Of a DNA stretch of 9,447 nucleotides, positions 6,922-9,447 are shown piece by piece. The position numbers were made by a program, and so were the translations under genes. The notes under the pieces are model-generated. The model did not search any database. It had not been told where the DNA came from and saw only the letters and a list, made by a program, of their open reading frames with translations. Position 1 is the first letter of the stretch. Each line of letters starts with the position of its first letter. The DNA lies in assembly GCA_044344495.1 (NCBI GenBank), contig JBIJCW010000077.1:1-9447 (forward strand), given 5' to 3'. This stretch comes from CAZDUS01 sp044344495 (GTDB lineage Bacteria > Verrucomicrobiota > Kiritimatiellia > CAIKKV01 > CAITUY01).

Positions 6922-8406
6922 TCACACCCCTCCCTCTCGTTCCCCCACCCCAAGACGCCGCAAAAAACCATCCAACGATGCTGGCCCGGTGCTGCCGAAC
7001 CCATACAACTCCGGCCGAACCTTTTCCGCCTCAATCCGCTGCAGAATCGGCGTGAAAATATCCCATGCCGCCGCCAACTCGTCCGCCCGGATAAACAAAC
7101 TCCGGTCGCCTTGGATCACATCCAGCAAGAGGCACTCGTACGCATCGGGAATTTCCTGCGAGAAGGCCGTCTGGTAACGCAGATTCAACTCCGTCTGCTG
7201 CAACACCAGGTCCAGCCCGGGCGCCTTGTTCATCACACGCAGGGTAATGGCCTCGTCCGGCTGGATGCGAATAACCAGTTCATTGGGGAGTACCGGCCCC
7301 AACGCCGTGCCAAAAAAGTGATCCGGCACCGCACGAAAACGCATCCGCACTTCATTGATGCGCTGTTCCATGGCCTTCCCGGCCTCCAGCAGCACGGGGA
7401 CCCCGTCCCACCGCGAATTATGAATCCGCAACAGCGCCGCCGCATACGTCGGGGTAAGACTGTCCCTGGGCACCAGCGGCTCATCCGTGTAACCCAGCCG
7501 CCCTCCCGTTCCGCCTGAATACTGCCCGAGATTCATCTCCTCCAACAAAGGCGCCGGAATGCACTTGAGGAGGCGCACCTTTTCGTCACGAACGGCACCC
7601 GCATTATAACCGGCAGGCTTTTCCATCGCCAGCAGCGCCAGGATTTGCAGCAGATGGTTCTGCATCACGTCCCGAATAATACCGGCCGAATCGAAATACC
7701 CGCCCCGCTGCCCCAGCCCAACCGGTTCCTTCCAGGTGATCCGTATGCTTTCCACATAGTCCCGGTTCCAGATCGGCTCGAATACACGATTGGCAAACCG
7801 CAGCACCATGAGATTCTGCACAATCTCCTTCCCGAGATAATGATCAATCCGGTACGTGGATTCCTCGGTGAACACCTTGTTCATCTCGGCCACCAGTTGG
7901 TCGGATGAATACCGATCGCGTCCAAACGGTTTCTCGACCACCACGCGCGACCATTCCGCCCCTGGCCCGCAGGCCACCATCCCCGCCCCCCCCAGCGCCG
8001 CAGCCACCTCCAGGAACACCGTCGGCGGAACCGCCATGTAAAAAAGCCGGTCGGCATCCCCCCGCCCCTCAATGCCGCTCATCAACTGGAATAAATCGAG
8101 GAACGAATCCACCGACCCATACTGACCACCCGAATAGTAACACCGCCCGAGGAACTCCGAAGTCTTCCGCGCGCAGGATTCCCCGGGCGAATAACGGCAC
8201 GTCAGATTCTCCGCGATCTTCCCTCGGAATTGTTCATGGCTCATCGCCGACCGGGCCATTCCATAGACATGGAATTCCGCCGGAAGAAATCCCTGGCAGT
8301 ATAGCGCGAAAAGCGCCGGGATGACTTTCCTCTGGGCCAGATCACCTGACGCCCCGATAATCACAATCGCCAGCGGCCGGATCATCTGCTGATCATGTTG
8401 CACCAC
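6922..8406 (-). CDS. zwf: Glucose-6-phosphate 1-dehydrogenase
   Basis: A 494-aa enzyme oxidising glucose 6-phosphate to 6-phosphoglucono-lactone with reduction of NADP+ (or NAD+), the entry step of the oxidative pentose phosphate and Entner-Doudoroff routes. The N-terminal Rossmann domain carries GASGDLAQRK (18-27). VVVEKPFGRD (155-164) and the active-site signature RIDHYLGKE (186-194) follow; the latter holds Asp188, His189 and substrate-binding Lys193. The catalytic-base His is expected in RDVMQNH (His251). Length is normal. The start is a GTG at 8406, with AAAGGGAG (8413-8420) ending 6 nt away; a second GTG follows directly, and the ATG at codon 8 is too far from this site. It follows the Cys-rich gene after 51 nt and runs into pgl with a 3-nt gap, so zwf-pgl is an operon. 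Confidence 0.97.
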   Translation of the reverse strand: MVQHDQQMIRPLAIVIIGASGDLAQRKVIPALFALYCQGFLPAEFHVYGMARSAMSHEQFRGKIAENLTCRYSPGESCARKTSEFLGRCYYSGGQYGSVDSFLDLFQLMSGIEGRGDADRLFYMAVPPTVFLEVAAALGGAGMVACGPGAEWSRVVVEKPFGRDRYSSDQLVAEMNKVFTEESTYRIDHYLGKEIVQNLMVLRFANRVFEPIWNRDYVESIRITWKEPVGLGQRGGYFDSAGIIRDVMQNHLLQILALLAMEKPAGYNAGAVRDEKVRLLKCIPAPLLEEMNLGQYSGGTGGRLGYTDEPLVPRDSLTPTYAAALLRIHNSRWDGVPVLLEAGKAMEQRINEVRMRFRAVPDHFFGTALGPVLPNELVIRIQPDEAITLRVMNKAPGLDLVLQQTELNLRYQTAFSQEIPDAYECLLLDVIQGDRSLFIRADELAAAWDIFTPILQRIEAEKVRPELYGFGSTGPASLDGFLRRLGVGEREGGV

Positions 8407-8412
8407 GGTAGT

Positions 8413-8420
8413 CTCCCTTT
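8413..8420 (-). promoter_or_regulatory. zwf ribosome-binding site
   Basis: On the minus strand AAAGGGAG lies 6 nt before the GTG at 8406. It supports the non-ATG start of zwf over the downstream ATG at 8385. Confidence 0.7.
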
Positions 8421-8457
8421 GTAGCAGCCTCTGCCTATCCCGGTTTCGCCAGAATCC

Positions 8458-8634
8458 TCAGCCACACTCTCGTTTTGGCGTCGCACAACCCTTTTTGCGG
8501 CAGGCAGCACCCTTGCTTGACTTCGCCGGCACCAGCCATCCCTGACACACCGCACAACGCGAATCCGGACACCACTGACAGACACGACAGTCAGGACAAG
8601 GATGCTTCTTTTTGTTCTTTCCCGGCCTGCCCAC
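8458..8634 (-). CDS. Very cysteine-rich small protein, unknown function
   Basis: A 58-aa basic protein with nine cysteines. After a Lys-rich start (GRPGKNKKKH) come four cysteines spaced CxxCxxCxxC (C13, C16, C19, C22 in HPCPDCRVCQWC), then C27 and C30 in RCAVC, and a C-terminal group C45, C50, C57. This pattern suits two or more structural zinc sites or an iron-sulfur cluster, but neither can be decided from sequence; there is no signal peptide. Start choice: GTG at 8634 has AGGGGG (8641-8646) at 6 nt. An in-frame GTG at 8640, overlapping the upstream DsbD-like stop as GTGA, would add two residues but leaves no spacer to that site. Either way the gene overlaps or abuts the upstream stop, indicating co-translation with it. 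The dense CxxC pattern makes chance coding unlikely. Confidence 0.72.
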   Translation of the reverse strand: MGRPGKNKKKHPCPDCRVCQWCPDSRCAVCQGWLVPAKSSKGAACRKKGCATPKRECG

Positions 8635-8636
8635 AC

Positions 8637-9447
8637 TCACCCCCCTGGTTTTCCCACGGGCCTGAGAACGACATACGTTGGCAACCCCTTCACTTGGAAA
8701 CGCTCCAACACCTCACGCACCGCCTCATCCTGAGGCCGTTCCGCCTGCACTTTAATCACCACATAACCTTTCAAACGCGCCCGGACCTCCGCTTCCCGGA
8801 AGGTCGTCGCCTCCATGGCGTGGCAATTCTTGCACCATGACGCCCAGAAATCCAGAAACACCGGACGCCCCTGCGCAATGGCCTCGTCAATCCTGGCATC
8901 CAGAACCGCCCGGTCCTCCGCACGCACATGCTCCGCGCCATCATCAGTCAGTTTGTTGACCGCGCCACCCCCTGTCCAACCCCGATACGCCAAATGCCCG
9001 TAGTACGCCGCCAGCCCCAGGATAAAGATGCCGAATCCTCGCTTGACCCAGTTCATCCACATTCCCGGTTTTGGCAGAAAAGACAAACCCGCCCCCGCCA
9101 ACGGCCACGGCAACGCCATCCCAAGGCCCAGCACAAACGGCAACAGTACCCCCACCACCGCCCCGGCCGCATAGAGCTTTCCTGAGAGCAACAACACCGC
9201 AATAACCACCGGCGCCACACAAGCCCCCGCCAGCAGCGCGGCGACCCCTCCCATCACCAACGCGACCAGGAAGCTTCCCCTTTTTGCGGCAAACCCGCTC
9301 CCGCCCAGCGTCCCCTGGAACCTGGAAAAATCTATGGCGAACACATCAAACATGGCCAATCCCAACAGCACAAACACCACCCCCATCACAGCATTGAACG
9401 TCGGCATGGCATTCAAGGCTCCGAACTGGGCCCCGGTCAACACGACC
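8637..9447 (-). CDS. DsbD-like thiol:disulfide interchange protein, C-terminal part (5' end outside window)
   Basis: The reading frame is open to the right edge; 269 residues and the stop are visible. The visible part begins inside the DsbD-type transmembrane domain, with about four hydrophobic segments: VMGVVFVLLGLAMFDVFAI, FLVALVMGGVAALLAGACVA, AGAVVGVLLPFVLGLGMAL and GFGIFILGLAAYYGHLAY. The Cys in GACVAPVV (9219-9221) is the second redox cysteine of that domain; its partner would be upstream. A thioredoxin-like domain follows, with the active site WASWCKNCHAME (CKNC at 8823-8834) and the cis-Pro loop GLPTYV near the C-terminus. Such proteins pass electrons from cytoplasmic thioredoxin across the inner membrane to periplasmic oxidoreductases or cytochrome c maturation. 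The stop codon overlaps the start region of the Cys-rich gene. Whether an N-terminal DsbD-alpha domain is present cannot be seen. Confidence 0.92.
   Translation of the reverse strand, partial: VVLTGAQFGALNAMPTFNAVMGVVFVLLGLAMFDVFAIDFSRFQGTLGGSGFAAKRGSFLVALVMGGVAALLAGACVAPVVIAVLLLSGKLYAAGAVVGVLLPFVLGLGMALPWPLAGAGLSFLPKPGMWMNWVKRGFGIFILGLAAYYGHLAYRGWTGGGAVNKLTDDGAEHVRAEDRAVLDARIDEAIAQGRPVFLDFWASWCKNCHAMEATTFREAEVRARLKGYVVIKVQAERPQDEAVREVLERFQVKGLPTYVVLRPVGKPGG

Noticed and set aside
8382..8636. 84-codon minus-strand frame overlapping the Cys-rich gene
   Set aside because: It is a shifted-frame reading of the Cys-rich gene. The alternative frame has the regular CxxC spacing and the better-placed ribosome-binding site.

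Overview
The window reads as an ordinary chromosomal segment of a moderately GC-rich bacterium, probably from the Planctomycetota-Verrucomicrobiota-Kiritimatiellota-Lentisphaerota side of the tree. The main hint is the left-hand cassette: a short ECF sigma factor of the Rhodopirellula/Verrucomicrobium type, a membrane-anchored FecR-domain protein that overlaps it by 4 nt, and the start of a secreted-protein gene. The taxonomic placement is inference. No rRNA, tRNA, CRISPR array or intact mobile element was seen.

Layout. Positions 1-1697 (minus strand) carry the sigma factor, the FecR-like regulator and an exported protein cut by the window edge, all reading leftward. Positions 1698-2100 hold no convincing gene; the right end contains a good sigma-70-type promoter and a 10-bp direct repeat that serve the next gene. 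Positions 2101-3771 (plus) encode dihydroxy-acid dehydratase (IlvD) as a single gene. A GC-rich hairpin lies in the 88-bp convergent gap after it. Positions 3860-9447 (minus) form a leftward run in the transcription order DsbD-like thiol:disulfide interchange protein (5' end outside the window), a very cysteine-rich 58-60 aa protein, glucose-6-phosphate dehydrogenase (zwf), 6-phosphogluconolactonase (pgl), a 62-aa Cys/His-rich protein, and NAD+-dependent DNA ligase (ligA).

How they fit together. Zwf and Pgl catalyse the first two steps of the oxidative pentose phosphate pathway and yield NADPH. They sit directly behind a DsbD-like protein that carries reducing equivalents across the membrane, with a small Cys-rich protein translationally coupled to it. 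A shared theme of reducing power and thiol redox is plausible but inferred from order alone. The two small Cys-rich proteins are the least explained parts of this run. LigA and IlvD are housekeeping functions in DNA replication/repair and branched-chain amino acid synthesis.

The plus strand looks C-rich throughout, even across ilvD, which is coded on it. This suggests a replication-strand skew rather than a purely coding effect. I see no clear evidence for a large new system; the best leads are the small Cys-rich genes, the sigma/FecR/secreted trio and the unexplained 1.7-2.04 kb intergenic block.
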